Positions 46,219 through 57,947 of a stretch of DNA of 64,000 nucleotides are shown one piece after another. Position 1 is the stretch's first letter, and each line of letters starts with the position of its first letter. Source of the stretch: Aaosphaeria pasadenensis (lineage: Eukaryota; Ascomycota; Dothideomycetes; Pleosporales); the NCBI GenBank assembly GCA_022813625.1, contig JAKLMB010000011.1, positions 372,001 to 436,000 on the forward strand, given 5' to 3'. Both the position numbers and the translations under genes were made by a program. Below the pieces are notes generated by a model. That model did no database searches and was not told the DNA's origin. It saw only the letters and a program-made list of their open reading frames with translations.

Positions 46219-48680
46219 TCAATGACAGCACTTGACATGTGCTTTATCAAACCTCTTGATGAAATGACATCTCATTCGTCTTCTCCAAACATCATTCTCG
46301 TCTTTCCAGTCTTCATCAACGGCACACCAGTTGATGTTTCCGATCCTCCCCCAACCATCCTTCTTTTTGGGCCCAAGTGCCCAAGGTACATCGATATATT
46401 TCTTGTCCTCGGGCTTCGCAATTGTAAAGTGAACCCTTGTTTTGTCTTTGTCCCGTGGATCGTCAACTATGATATGAATCAAATAAGTTGCTCCGTCGAT
46501 GTCTGCGTTATCTGAAGGCTCATGAATCTGCACATATGAATGCTCCGGATCGGCGTACAGTTCCCACCACAGCTTCGGCTCACCGCTTTTCGGGATCTCT
46601 TGTACCATGGACAAAAGATATGCACCCCATTCCGATGGGAGAGGTTTCTCAGGGTGTGGGGGTGGCGGAAATGCTGGCGGCGATGGTTTTCTCTTCTCTA
46701 CCGAAAATCCAGCATCTCCACAATCCGTACTTATTGACCCTTTCCGACTGACTTGATGATCAACAACGCCTAGGATTGTAAGCATGATGAAAGTATTGAA
46801 GTTCAGAAAGTACTTACAGTTTCCACTACTTCTGATTTTGTCGAAGATGTCTTTACAATTCAAAGGGCATTTCTCCCCCTGGTCGTTCCAGTAAAATTTC
46901 CAATTGAGAGAACTGCTAGTATCATCTTGATTTGTCCATTCCCAAGAGTCTCGTTTAAAGATTCTGTTATACGCCCGCCTTCTCAGCTCATTGTGCTCCT
47001 GACAGGCACTTTCCATCGTTCTACGGTTGTTAGCTGAGTAGGCACATTGATCGGGCAGTCTCTTACTTCTCGAAAGTTTCGCGGTCGGCGCTCACTTTGT
47101 TCTCCGAGTCGCATTGTGGTCCTTTCGTAGACTCATCCAATTCAGCAATCCAGGCTTGCAAGCCTTCCAGGTACCCATCTTGCACCATGTGCCTAATGGG
47201 AAAAATTACCTCTTGACAAGCACATCCTCGGACCTCTTTGACAGTGCATGTATCAGTTTGCACCCTTTTTCCGGCCTCGAAAATTGGGATCGTTGGTTTC
47301 ACGTCGAAGTACCCCTTGCACTTTTCATCAAGGCAAATTAAATCTTGAGGACACTGTGCATCTTCTTGTCTCATCCGTGTCGTTTCCTCGCGGCTCAACT
47401 TGATCACCAGATCATCCACAATCTCGGCCGTATGTTGAATGACACGGTTGATAACGAATGTAGTCGCCAAGGAGCCTACTACCATTCTTCGGTTGAAGTC
47501 CCCTCGTCCCGTTCGCACCAGCGGGACAACTACGGGAACACCTTCGTTCATGATGCTGGGTATTAGCGCCCCTTCAGGATTGTTGGCTGGATTAAGAGGG
47601 TTGTCAAGACTGGCAGGGACAAGATCATCCAACTCATGGCTCATTGCTTCAAACACTGTTCTTGACAGCGTAGCAAGCATTTCTTCGCACTCGGGACTAA
47701 GCTCGTTTGTGGGGGGGTTACGTCTGCGGAGCGGATAGAGTCTCTTCTTCCTTTTCTGGTGTTTCTCACAGGTCCTTCTTGCTCCTTCTGCACCCATCAT
47801 TCCAAGAAAGTCTTCCAATCTAAACGCGGAATTCCTCGGGACGTATATGAGGAGATCACCTTTCTTGTTATCTCCTGAGTCACTCGTCACTTCCTCGATG
47901 CGTACACTATCTTCGGGCCTGTTGTGCCATCGGTTAGGAGAAAGAAATGAATGTCTGTGGCTTAGGCTTACTTGTGTGTAGCTTCAGGCGGGGCAAGATC
48001 AACGGTTATGGTAGCCATGATTTTGTTTTCATTCCCAGTAGCAACAGCAATCTCACTGGCCTCTGTCATCGCTGGGATCTGCTCCAGAGGTCCACCTATT
48101 CCGCTTTCGAGTCTGACCCCAGCTGGAACCAAATTTGAGGCGCTCATGCCTATTGTACCAATCCCAACTGCAACAACGATGGCCGATACAGCAGCTTGCA
48201 ATATCTCGGCAACAGTTGCTGCGGCAATGAGTGGAAGAAATCGTTTCGCATGTGTAGTAAGTGAGCTTTCTTGCAGTATTCTAGTAATGTCTCGTTGACA
48301 TTCGTTAAGATTCTTCAGGTCTTTGCATTTATCTGTGATTGTGGTGGAAATCTTCTTTTGAACCACTGAGCCGAAAGCTACAAAAATACCCTCTTCGGGA
48401 ATCACACTGTGAATACCAGTTGGGTATATGGCTATGGAACGTGGCTCAACCTTTTTGGTTTCCTAGATTGCTGTCAGCTACAGTGAAACCTGAAGTCGCT
48501 CAAACCCACAGTGTAGACGGCATACTGGCCGACATCGCCTAGCGTCAGTGTTGGAAGGCTGTCCGCTCGAGGATATATCGAGGATCCATGAGAGGATGTA
48601 GAAGTAGCTTGTAAGTCTGTCGCAATAATGCAACTGCAGAAGATGAAGAGGGCACAAAAAAAAGGGAGGACAAGAAACAT
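46219..48680 (-). CDS. Large secreted protein of unknown function, 755 aa
   Basis: Five exons: 48680-48510, 48462-47972, 47918-47067, 47020-46818 and 46769-46219. The introns are tiny (47, 53, 46 and 48 bp), and the last is in frame and stop-free. Residues 1-21 (MFLVLPFFCALFIFCSCIIA) are a signal peptide. A hydrophobic Ala/Val/Ile stretch at about 132-164 could be a membrane or pore-like helix. A cluster of basic residues follows (KRKKR at about 276-280, RRR at about 285-287), resembling Kex2-type processing sites. The C-terminal third is Cys- and Trp-rich (CPLNCKDIF, then DCGDAGF, Pro-rich linker, GNINWCAVDEDW, ending HVKCCH). I recognise no named family. The architecture fits a processed secreted factor, possibly effector-like or antagonistic, but no function is claimed. 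It is divergent from the metalloprotease gene. Confidence 0.78.
46770..46817 (-). other. Stop-free 48-bp in-frame intron in the secreted orphan
   Basis: It begins gtaagt and ends aatcctag, with a cttac branch-like site, and contains 16 codons without a stop. Removing it creates a Cys codon (T|GC) and joins SSGNC to VVDHQ. A plain ORF reading would instead include KYFLNFNTFIML. Confidence 0.75.
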
Positions 48681-49865
48681 GCTGATGGAGAATCTGGAAA
48701 ATGAGGCCTTAGTTTACGTCGTATGATTCAAGGAGTTGACATAAATATCTTATACTACCAGCGACTACGCCTCGCAACATTTCTTCAACGGAATAATCTT
48801 CCCAGTATGAGGAATATGTGTTGGGAAGTGTGCCTACGATGGGCGAAGCTTGACTGTGTTGCATGAAGTCCTACAAGTTCAATACAGCCACCCAATGGAC
48901 ATTCGATTTCGACTACAGCATGCACAAGGGATAGTCAGCATCCATGTCTTTAGGGTGAGATGAAGACCGCATGTCGACTTCGCTCAAGAAATGTCCAGCA
49001 ATCATGTTCTGAATTAATTTGAGGGTAGAATTTAGCGCTCGGTAAAGCTGAATGGTCCCTCTGGGGCTGGGGCGGCGTGCAGCGGACTTCGTGTACATGA
49101 TAATCCAAATGTGGCGTAAACCACCCCCAGACAGAACCGATCTGGAGAAGTTCAAGCTATGTCTCGCGCCAGCTGTGCCACTTGAGGGACGGATTCTGAG
49201 AGTGCCCTATGACTGATTTAAGGCTAGCTGGGCGAATTGATCGTTGCGTAGCACCCGTACTGGGATTTATTAGGTAAGTCTACAAATGAAAAGACAAACC
49301 ACTTTACTTATATTTTGGGAATGCTAATTCTGAGAGTCCAGGTCCAGCGCAGCTATCGTATGCATGTTCGAACGATCTAGCACTGTAAAAAAACCAAAGA
49401 CATGATGATGAGACTGGAACCACCCTCTAACCTTTTCATCAAGGCCATTATAACTGATCACATATGCGATTTGCCTATTTTTAAATAAAGGCCAACTCTA
49501 AGTCGCAAAGAATGTCTTACTTATTTCAAAACATGCAAGAGAGCACGTTTTGAAACACTACAAAAACAGCAGGATCCAAGTATGTACCAAGGACTTAATT
49601 ACAGAAAATCATACATTCTCGCCGCATTCGAAATGACATTCGTGCCGCAAGAGCAGTCCTCGCCCTCTTCTGTTTCGTATCTTCGCCGTGTCGTCCTGGT
49701 AGAAACAAGTATCATGATAGAGGACATATTCTGCTAGCCGGCGCGCGTGTTGCGGTGCTCGGCTTTTCGAATCATATTTAAGAGGCTTTGGTTCGAATCA
49801 TCTCTCGCCATATTCCGCCACGCTGATCACGTCTACTTATTGTTAACGAGAAGGTTCAATTGACC
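48681..49865. promoter_or_regulatory. Divergent intergenic region between the secreted orphan and the metalloprotease
   Basis: About 1.2 kb between two start codons, presumably containing both promoters and possibly shared regulation. It is AT-rich, with no coding sequence recognised. A ttcgaatca motif occurs twice near 49768 and 49791 but does not fold as a tRNA. Confidence 0.5.
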
Positions 49866-51399
49866 ATGCGTATCCTTACCATATACCTTTTCTCCTTTGT
49901 TTCTTCCTTTGCTCTGGCTTACATGATTGACCAGTCCTGTCGGGATGAAGGCATTTGTAGGTGACTACGCATATTCATGATTGTAATGTTAGTTGAACTA
50001 ATGAATTAGATGATGAGGTTGAGAATGCAGTGAAATCTGCTTTCGAAATGGCAGAAGCAGGCGTTGCTGCTCTTCAAGGCGCCCAGGGCGTTACGCCTGA
50101 ATGGGCAGACGTTGACCCTCGACCAAGAGAGCTACAGAGTCTAATTTCTAGTATATTTCTTCATGAAGATATTATCCGGGATGCCATGCCGCGTATTCCT
50201 GATGATAAACTTCATGAATTCAATTATCCAATGAACACAAGAAATGTCAAGCTCAAGAACGTTTACGGTACGTATTCCACGACTCTTGTCTAGTGATTAT
50301 ACTAACGTTTCACAGACAGTTTGTCAGGTATCTTAAAAAATATTCGTAATCCCGGCAATACGATGAATCCGAGCGATATGGATGTGGTTTGTTTCGAAAG
50401 ATAACCTAAGGGTTTGAGAGGTTGCTGATTTAATGACAGAAGATATACTGCAATTATAAGCGGTTCCAATATAGCATCAAGGACGGAAAGCCTTGGGTAG
50501 ATGATCCCGGTAAGTGTACATCCATTTCGACAACTGGAAAGATTTTTTGGAGTCATTCATTCACTAATGCAACGTAGACAGTGGCATGAGCATGGACAAG
50601 AACTCGGCATTGTGTGGACCCGATGAAAACACCAAGTTACGAGCGATTGCTTATGCAGTACACTCTGTGAAGCGCAAAGGGGTGAAACTCACTTCCCCCA
50701 TTCAAATTTGTGAGGACCATGTTAAGTCTGTCAAAGACACAAGACGCATATCGTATCGATCACTCTTCAAGACCAATATTGGAAAGGTGAAAAGCCACCT
50801 CAAGGAACACCGGCCCTTCAATTTTGCTCAAGTTGGTACGTTAAACATCATTCCACTGTAAGAAAAGCGTGCACTCAGAGCTTTCCACAGATGCATATGC
50901 GCTTCTGGATGTTACACTTCTCCATGAAATGACGCATGTAGAAGCAGGACGGTTTATGGAGGACGTAAGTAAACGATGACCCTTCTTGTCACTACTCTAT
51001 GACTAACAAGGTCGTTATGTAGGTGCATCTGAAGAAGTCTGCCTGGAATCTTCCATTTCTTCCCAAAAATAAGATCGAGCCAACCTATTACTGGAAATCG
51101 ATCATAGAACTTGCAAAGAAAGGTAACTATGTCGACAGACCAGGATTGGCGAGGCCAGATAGTGAGTGCGCTGGAGTTGCATTCAAAATGGCCGCTAAAC
51201 TTTGAACAGGAAACGCGGACTCTGTGGCATATTTTGCATTGGGTAAGTACAGCCAAAGTCCCTCATTTTCTCCATCGAGTGATTGAGACGTACAGGTTGC
51301 AAATTGATGTCGGACAAGGAGAGACCTCTAGCCATTGACGGTCGTGGAGTTCTGAACAAACTTGATGCACCAGTTAATTGGCAGCCGAAAGATTGGTAG
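49866..51399 (+). CDS. Secreted zincin metalloprotease, M35/lysine-specific-like, 365 aa
   Basis: Nine exons: 49866-49956, 50010-50267, 50316-50386, 50440-50509, 50578-50835, 50891-50964, 51023-51161, 51210-51242 and 51296-51399. All junctions keep frame, and introns are 46-68 bp. Residues 1-18 (MRILTIYLFSFVSSFALA) are a signal peptide. The mature start SCRDEGIYDEVENAVKSAFE resembles fungal M35-like zincins. The zinc motif HEMTH is at 261-265, preceded by the hydrophobic LLDVTLL strand. The tail NADSVAYFALG matches the family's closing helix. It would act outside the cell as a zinc endopeptidase; the third zinc ligand was not identified. Two donors for intron 7 are possible (51123 or 51162), differing by 13 residues. 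The heavily split structure is unusual in this window. Confidence 0.85.
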
Positions 51400-51445
51400 T
51401 AGGAATGCAACACGGTAGCAAGACGTCCAGAGTACCGATTAAGAT

Positions 51446-52515
51446 TTATAAATTGGATGGGGCTAGAAAATAGTAGACTGCCAAGTCCTGCGGTCTTTGG
51501 GGATATGATAATTCGATCCCCTCGGCTTCCAATACAGCCTGGAGTCTATCCGGAATCTTTGTATTTAGTTCTAGAACAAATCGACGCGCATGGACCGCCA
51601 TCAATGGTGTAAGTATTTGTTCAAAGTTAAATCTGCTCTCCTTGTGATCTGATGATAGAATCTCGTTCGTCGTGATTATAAATTCTTCACCACCTTCTAC
51701 CAATTGGCATCCGTTCTCGTTGATCGTAATCTCAATCGTCAATGAGTGCAAGTTGGACATGTGGCGGAGGTTTTGACAACAACTTTGCCATGCCAGCAAA
51801 CTTGGAGGTCGAAACCTAATATGGGTAAATGACTCATCATCATAAAAGCGAGCAGAGAAGTCGACCGAAAGTTTGATGTGCCGAATACAGAGCCACTGCT
51901 GCTCCAAGTAGAACTGCTTGAAGGCTGTTAGAACCTCGGGTTCCCTGAACGCGAAAACATTATGTTCGTATAGGATCTTTAGCGCTTCGGAATATCTAAG
52001 TGAAGATTAATCAGTAATTTGCAACACATCGTGGAATAGATCTTTACTGACATGAGACGGCAGGTTAAGAGCAGGTCAAATAATTTGCAATTGGTATGAA
52101 AAGAATCTACTCTGACCGTTCGCGGGTAGCCAGGGTAGAATCCTCTTTTCTCCAAAAAACATGTAGAATGTTGCCAGGTAGGAAAAGGCGAGTATGGGTT
52201 GATGCAGCGGTAAGACATGACTGGGGTCTGACGACGGAATAGGCCAGGTGTGGTGTTTTTGCAAATATGGATGGGTGCACTGGGGTCTCCAAGGGCGAAC
52301 TGATATATCAAAAGTCGAATTTCGGGGCTTAGTTTGCGGATCAAGGGTGACTGGAATTGTGGATGAACTGGAGGTATAGGCTCATTGGAGCCTGACAGTG
52401 GCCATGGAGCCCGGAGCGGAGACCTAGATCGCGGTTTAGGTGCATTCTCTTCTTCCGAGGAAGGCTTGCGTTGGTCGCGTTTCCTTCGCAACAAGTTTGC
52501 AAAAAAGAGGCGCAT
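51446..52515 (-). CDS. DUF7730 (F-box-like fungal) protein, 337 aa
   Basis: Exons 52515-52052 and 51995-51446. The 56-bp intron uses gtcagt as donor; the nearby gtaaag gives the wrong frame. Splicing produces LLTCRLIYSEALKILYEHN, the conserved junction of this family. After a basic Arg/Lys-rich N-terminus and Pro-rich linker comes the signature LSPEIRLLIYQFALGD at about 62-77. The rest is a Leu-rich helical domain (RHIKLSVDFSARF, LTIEITINENG). DUF7730 proteins are abundant in Pezizomycotina; function is unknown, and an F-box-like role in ubiquitin ligases is only a suggestion. It is tail-to-tail with the metalloprotease, with only 46 bp between stop codons. Confidence 0.86.
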
Positions 52516-53203
52516 TGTATGACGAAAAAAACTCTAGAAATTATGAAAGCAGAAAGAGTAAATGATCATTTGGATACCCATAACTAGAGTGTACATAGCC
52601 TATTTATGTACATCAAGTTTAAGCGCTGCTGTGCCTCAGGGACGCAAGCGACAGGGTATTTGTCGCCTTGTAGCTTGTAGCCCCCAGCCATACCAATAAG
52701 TTCTGCGATCTGACCCTTTGTCTCACGGTTCAGATCATTCAAGCTTGGACGGTCAAAAGCTCCACAAGATGCTCGAGACTGAGACTACACTTTCTCACAA
52801 CAAGTTCTAACATGGGAACCACCAGTGTATCGATAGCCGAGGTTCTTCGCCGGCTTTAGAGATACGAAAGACATGCCATAAAAAGGCTTGGCTGAGAAAA
52901 TAACTCAAAATGAAGAGTTTGAATGTTGATGTTGTGCGAAGGTTTGTTGGAGTAGAGACATCAAGTCCAATTCGGCATTCAATGACATGTCGTCAGTCAC
53001 AGAGGTCACAAGGAAGGTAGAGCCGAGACACGCTAAGGGATGATCTTCGGGAGAGCAGGATGTCCCATGGTGCATCGCGGAATGAGCCGTCGCGCCGCAA
53101 GCTCACCTCCGCAATAAATCAATCTGCAGGTCGCGCAATCCTCAATATCCCAAACCATGTTGCGAATATAGCCTTCCTAGCTGGGATAAGGCGGTCACTC
53201 ATC
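52516..53203. promoter_or_regulatory. Divergent region between the DUF7730 gene and the POT1/Cdc13-domain gene
   Basis: About 690 bp between start codons. The frame of the downstream gene is open back to 53060, so a 48-residue N-terminal extension is possible. Otherwise there is no recognised feature. Confidence 0.5.
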
Positions 53204-56200
53204 ATGGACCATATACCAATCGCCAAAATTGAACCTCAGCTATCGGATCTATACTCGAAGTCTTTCAAAGCTGTTGTAACCCTACTCTGGCCGTATTCAT
53301 CGTCCACGCGACAATGCGCTTTACTACTCGCCGAACCTGATTTTCGCCTCCGCCGCAAGAAAGGACAAGTCAGAGTTCGATTCTCCAGCTCCAGTGCCAA
53401 AGCTATTGCACAGACAGGGATTGGTATTGGAGATGAGGTTATACTTGAGCTACGGGGAGCGCAATTCGTGCAAGAGGATACAGATGCCGTACGCACTCCA
53501 GGAAGGAGTATCGATTGGGAATTATCGTACTCGCAGACGCTGGTTGTACAGGTACGGGATTCATTCCTTCCGTTCGAGATTCTGCTGACACTTGTAGATA
53601 TCCCGCAATGGGACCCAGATTGCCACATTGGATATTATCGATGCTGCGCCAACGCCAGCTGTAACGTCACCTATACGCAAGCCGATAACTTCGACTCCAT
53701 ATAAGAGCCCAGCTCCGCGAAGTATTGACGATCACAAGTGGACCTCTCCCGCATTCCTAAAGCGATCAAGGCTGTCCAACGGCGCGCACTTCGAATCCGA
53801 GTATGACCCGCTTGTAGATGATGCAGAGAACGGGGGTGACAAGAAAAGGAGGAGAAAATCCTACAGAGACTGGAATGTTTGGACATACTCCACTAGAACA
53901 CCATCTCCAGAGAAGGAAGAACGCGAGGGCGAGAATGTTGACGGCATTGAAACTTCGCCGGTTCCTGTTTCTTCGCTTTCTTCAACGAAGCAGCCCGTTC
54001 TGGCACCATCGGCACCACCGATTGATATGAACGGAACAGTTCGAACTCCAGAGAGTCTCAAAACGGAGACTACGTCAAAACCCGAAGATTCGAGAAAGCA
54101 TGATTTACCCACAGATAATAACAATTACGACCTCTATGCGGATCCAGACGAAGCCAATCCTTCTGATGTAGAATATGCATACGGTGGCGACACTGCGGAA
54201 AATACGGAGGCAAACACCGAAGAAGAGCTTGACGATGCCTCAAATACACGAGATCAGAATATTGACAACAGTCATCCAGAAGTACCAAATGATGAGGTTT
54301 CAGTCGTGGTTGCACTGGCTGATGGAAATGAGAAAGGAGATGATGGAAACACTCATGAAAAACTATCAATACACGAAGAGCTTGTTGTCATCGAGGTCGA
54401 ATCAGAAGACCAGGAACATGTATCTCAGGACCGTCCTGCCTATGAAGGGGCTGAAGATGCACCACCGTCTGCGAACAGCCTTACGCCATACGTTGTCATG
54501 CCTCCACCTACACTGCCGACACTCCAGACAGACTTTTCCCCTATACCAACACCTGGCTTATTGACACCAATTGGCAAGGAGCCCTCAAGTCCTGTTATTA
54601 GGCCACTTGACTCCGCTACTTTGCCCATGCCCTCGCCGTTCCCTGGTGAACAGGACGCAACGACCTCATCGTATCTTGATTACACGGCTGACGTGCTTGA
54701 GGATGTCACAAGAGTTCAACTGGTAGAAGAGGAATCTTTGAATAAAGCTGTGCATGACGCAGAGTCAAGCTTCTACAGCTCGACAAGATCTGTGAATGTG
54801 CCTACGCCACATCGCACACACGAATCGGCATTTACAGATATCAGGTTCACATTTGGTCTAGATGGTACGATGTTGTCATGTCAGAAAGAAGACAAAGAAG
54901 AGCAGGACCCGATTGGAGCCGATTTTCATCACGCACAGGATATCCATGATGATGGAAAGCTAGAACATGTTTCCGATACAGGCCTTGATATTCCAGATAC
55001 ATCTACAGTTGATGGTCCAAGTCAGGCGGACCCTCCCAGCCCAAGCCAGATTCAGGAGAATGAGTCAATTGTCATTCCTGAGACAGTGCCTATCGAATCT
55101 CAATTGAAGGTATCTCCTGCATTTGAAGACGAGACCCTACATGCATCAGTTCAGCAGTCCGACCCTGAAGTAGAGGTCATCGCACTGACATCTGATTCGG
55201 AATCGGATCGCGAGTCAATTGCAGACGACGCCGAAAGTCTTGCAGCGGGTGATGAAGAACATCAAATCTCGGCAGTGGATTGGGCTCAAGTACAGGACAA
55301 TCAGCAATCAATGTCCATGTCTGATTTGATCGACTTGGACAGCGATTCCGAGCAGGAGATCGAGGAGGATAAGGGAGTTGCAGGAGAAATGGATGTTCAC
55401 ACGGAAGACAGTCAGGAACACGACGAGTCTGCATCCGACGTATCGCGCGATGAATCTGGCATGGCATCTCCGGTCAACTTGGCTTCACAAGATTCAGGTG
55501 CTCCTCAAGTCCAAAGTTTCGAAGAAGATCGGGAAATCGATGATTCTACTGAATCCGCAAAGCCACCGCACGGTGTTGAAAACGCATCATTGTCGGATCA
55601 TGATGATAGTTATGAGCACCATGCGCACTTGAATGCGCAAGCTGGCCCCAGTGAAAGCTTAGACACCGCCTCTTCTTTTGAAAATGCTCAAGTGCCTGAA
55701 GATGATCGTCTCTCTGAAATATCAGCTGTAGACATAGACGAGATAATACAGAACCGAGCTTACGCGCAGCCAGAATCGCGCGACGCCAGACCGACATCGC
55801 CGGAACACCATCCAGATATCAAGATAGAGTCTATCGAGGACGACAGTTCGTTCGAGTTGAATGAACAGAAGCATTCTCAGCCCCACGAGCATGAAGACGG
55901 ACCCAACACAGGCCCGAAAGATGATCTTGTGATAGAGGTGCCCGGCCATAAAATGGGGGAGATGGTAGAAAAGACGGTCTCTGCCGCTGGACCTGCCCGG
56001 AGCACTCGATCAAAGACCAAATCATCAATATCACCCCCGAGAGAGAGCTTAACGCCCTCGCAACCTAAGAAAGCCCATAAGCGGTCGAAGGGGTCCCTTG
56101 GCTCGATTACCGATGTAGTTCTGTCTCCAACCAACATGCGCTTGCGGTCCACGATCACCCCGGACACTGCTCCGCCAGAGTCGCCGTACTACCTACGATC

Positions 56201-57947
56201 ACAATCTAAAAGATTAACCTCAACACCGGTTGCTATCGAGTCGACGCCTAGAAGGACTCTTAAGACTGCTTCCAAGTCGCTCGCGTCGCCTCTGCAGGAT
56301 TCGTTCGGTGCGGCGCAGAGGCCGCTTGCCAACACTTCAATGGCCCCCGAAGTTCCCTTCTCATCTCAAGACTGGAGGAGTTCGCAACGAAGTTTTGCAG
56401 ATGTTACTGTTGTAGGGGAATCCGATGCAGAAAGTGTCCATTCTGAGGGCTCGTTGTCGACCAACACTCCGTCCAATAAGCGTGAAAGTCTAGTCTCAAA
56501 CAACGAAGCTGCAGCCGTGGAAGCTTCGGGAGAGTTCCTCAATTTTGGAAGTAGCCAGTCGATGGGTCAAGAGGGGGTGACACCTAAAAAGGGAAAAAGG
56601 AAGCCAAATCACCTTGACTTAAGTGAAGGTGGCACACCCACGAGAAACGCGATATTGGGGGCATCCGAAGATGGTGTATCAGAAGTTTCCCTAGAGTCGC
56701 CGTTGAAAACACCAATTCGACGTTCACCAAGACTACAACGTTCGAGGCGAGACATTTACGACATTCCCGATACACCTAGGCAGGATCACGAGGCAACAGG
56801 CTCTGTGAACGGAAAATTACCGCAAGCATCTCACGATTCCTTCCCCGGGCCTCACCTTCAACAAACCGAAAATCACCTCGAGCAGGCCAAGCACCTCACT
56901 CCGAAGCTCACACGAATCACATCCACCAATCTTCACACCCAAGATCCATCCGAGGACGTAGAGATGGAAGAACCAACCTCTCCCACCAAGTCCACACCCC
57001 GCCGCAACAACAACAACAACAACAACAACAACATCACGACAACGCTCACCTCCGCCGCCTCACCAACCCGCACTCCCAGTGTCCGCTCCGAAGACCTCTC
57101 CGACCTCGAAGACACCACAACCACCACCACCACGACCGCCGCCCCCGCCGCCCTCACCACCCCAACCTCCCCCCCATCAATCGGCCTCTCCACCCCAGTA
57201 TCCTACTACACGCCCCTCAAAGACCTCCCCTACTTCCTCAACCGCTCCTCCCAAACCTCCACAAACCCAGACATCCTCGCGCTCGTCACGACCCCCACCA
57301 CGCCCCCCAAGCGCGCCGAAAAAGGCCCAAAACACTTCTCAACAACCCTCCACATAACCGACCTCTCCATCTTCTCCTCCCCACCCCTCTCGCAGCAATC
57401 CCAATCGCAGCTCCCAACATCCGCGGAGAGGACCGTGCAGGTGTTCCGGCCCAACGCCGCGGCACTCCCCGTCGCGAGTAAAGGCGACGTCGTGCTGCTG
57501 CGCGGCTTTGCGGTCAGGTCGGCGCATAGGAGGCCGTGTTTGGTGTCGACCGAGGAGTCCGCGTGGTGCGTGTGGCGGTTCGACGTGCACACACCCACCC
57601 TCGCTTCAAACTCCGCTTCCAACGCTACTTCAACGCCCAAGCCTGAAGAGAAGGAGGTAAGCAAAACGGTATGGGGATCCTCGAGGAAAGCGCGAGAAGC
57701 CGCTGCTGCTGCTGCTGCCGCCACGAAAGGGGACGAAGGGACGGAGGCGTTGAAGGCGAGGGAGGAGGTTAGAGGGCCGGAGGTGGAGAGGGGAATCGGG
57801 GAGTGGAGGGAGGTGGAGAGGTTGAGGGGGTGGTGGGGTGGTGTTGTTGAGGGGAGTTTAGCGGAGGGGACTGGGAAGGGGGAGGGGAGGTGGTTGAGGA
57901 GTATGGGGCGGGAAGGGGAGAAGGGTGGTGAGGGTGATAAGGAGTGA
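53204..57947 (+). CDS. POT1/Cdc13-type telomeric ssDNA-binding-domain protein, 1565 aa
   Basis: Exons 53204-53551 and 53598-57947, with a 46-bp phase-0 intron (gtacgg...ttgtag). Residues 1-135 look like an OB fold (FKAVVTLLWPYSSSTRQ, LLAEPDFRLRRKKGQVRVRF, IDWELSYSQTLVVQ). Next come about 1,180 acidic, Ser/Glu/Asp-rich disordered residues with polyAsn (57005-57033) and polyThr tracts. At about 1318-1447 lies a Telo_bind (POT1/Cdc13) OB fold: YYTPLKDLPYFL, ILALVTTPTTPP, VQVFRPNAAALPVASKGDVV, ESAWCVWRF. The tail is Gly/Glu/Arg-rich. Such proteins are predicted to bind the telomeric G-strand, though whether this is the end protector or a Cdc13-like factor is not established. Start chosen at the Met before DHIPIAKIEP; an upstream in-frame Met at 53060 is an alternative. 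Confidence 0.85.
57005..57033 (+). repeat. (CAA)n trinucleotide repeat coding for polyasparagine
   Basis: About nine consecutive AAC codons sit inside the POT1/Cdc13-domain gene. They are followed by Thr-rich codons made of acc/aca. The tract is likely length-variable between strains. Confidence 0.85.

Noticed and set aside
49760..49800. ggttcgaatc, resembling a tRNA B box
   Set aside because: No matching A box, acceptor stem or anticodon arm could be drawn around it.
51162..51209. Upstream donor gtaact at 51123 as the main splice site
   Set aside because: The gtgagt donor at 51162 is closer to consensus and gives a 48-bp intron like the others; the upstream one is kept only as an alternative.
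57005..57130. CAA and ACC repeats considered as a CRISPR-like or minisatellite array
   Set aside because: They are simple codon repeats (polyAsn, polyThr) inside a coding exon, with no spacer structure.
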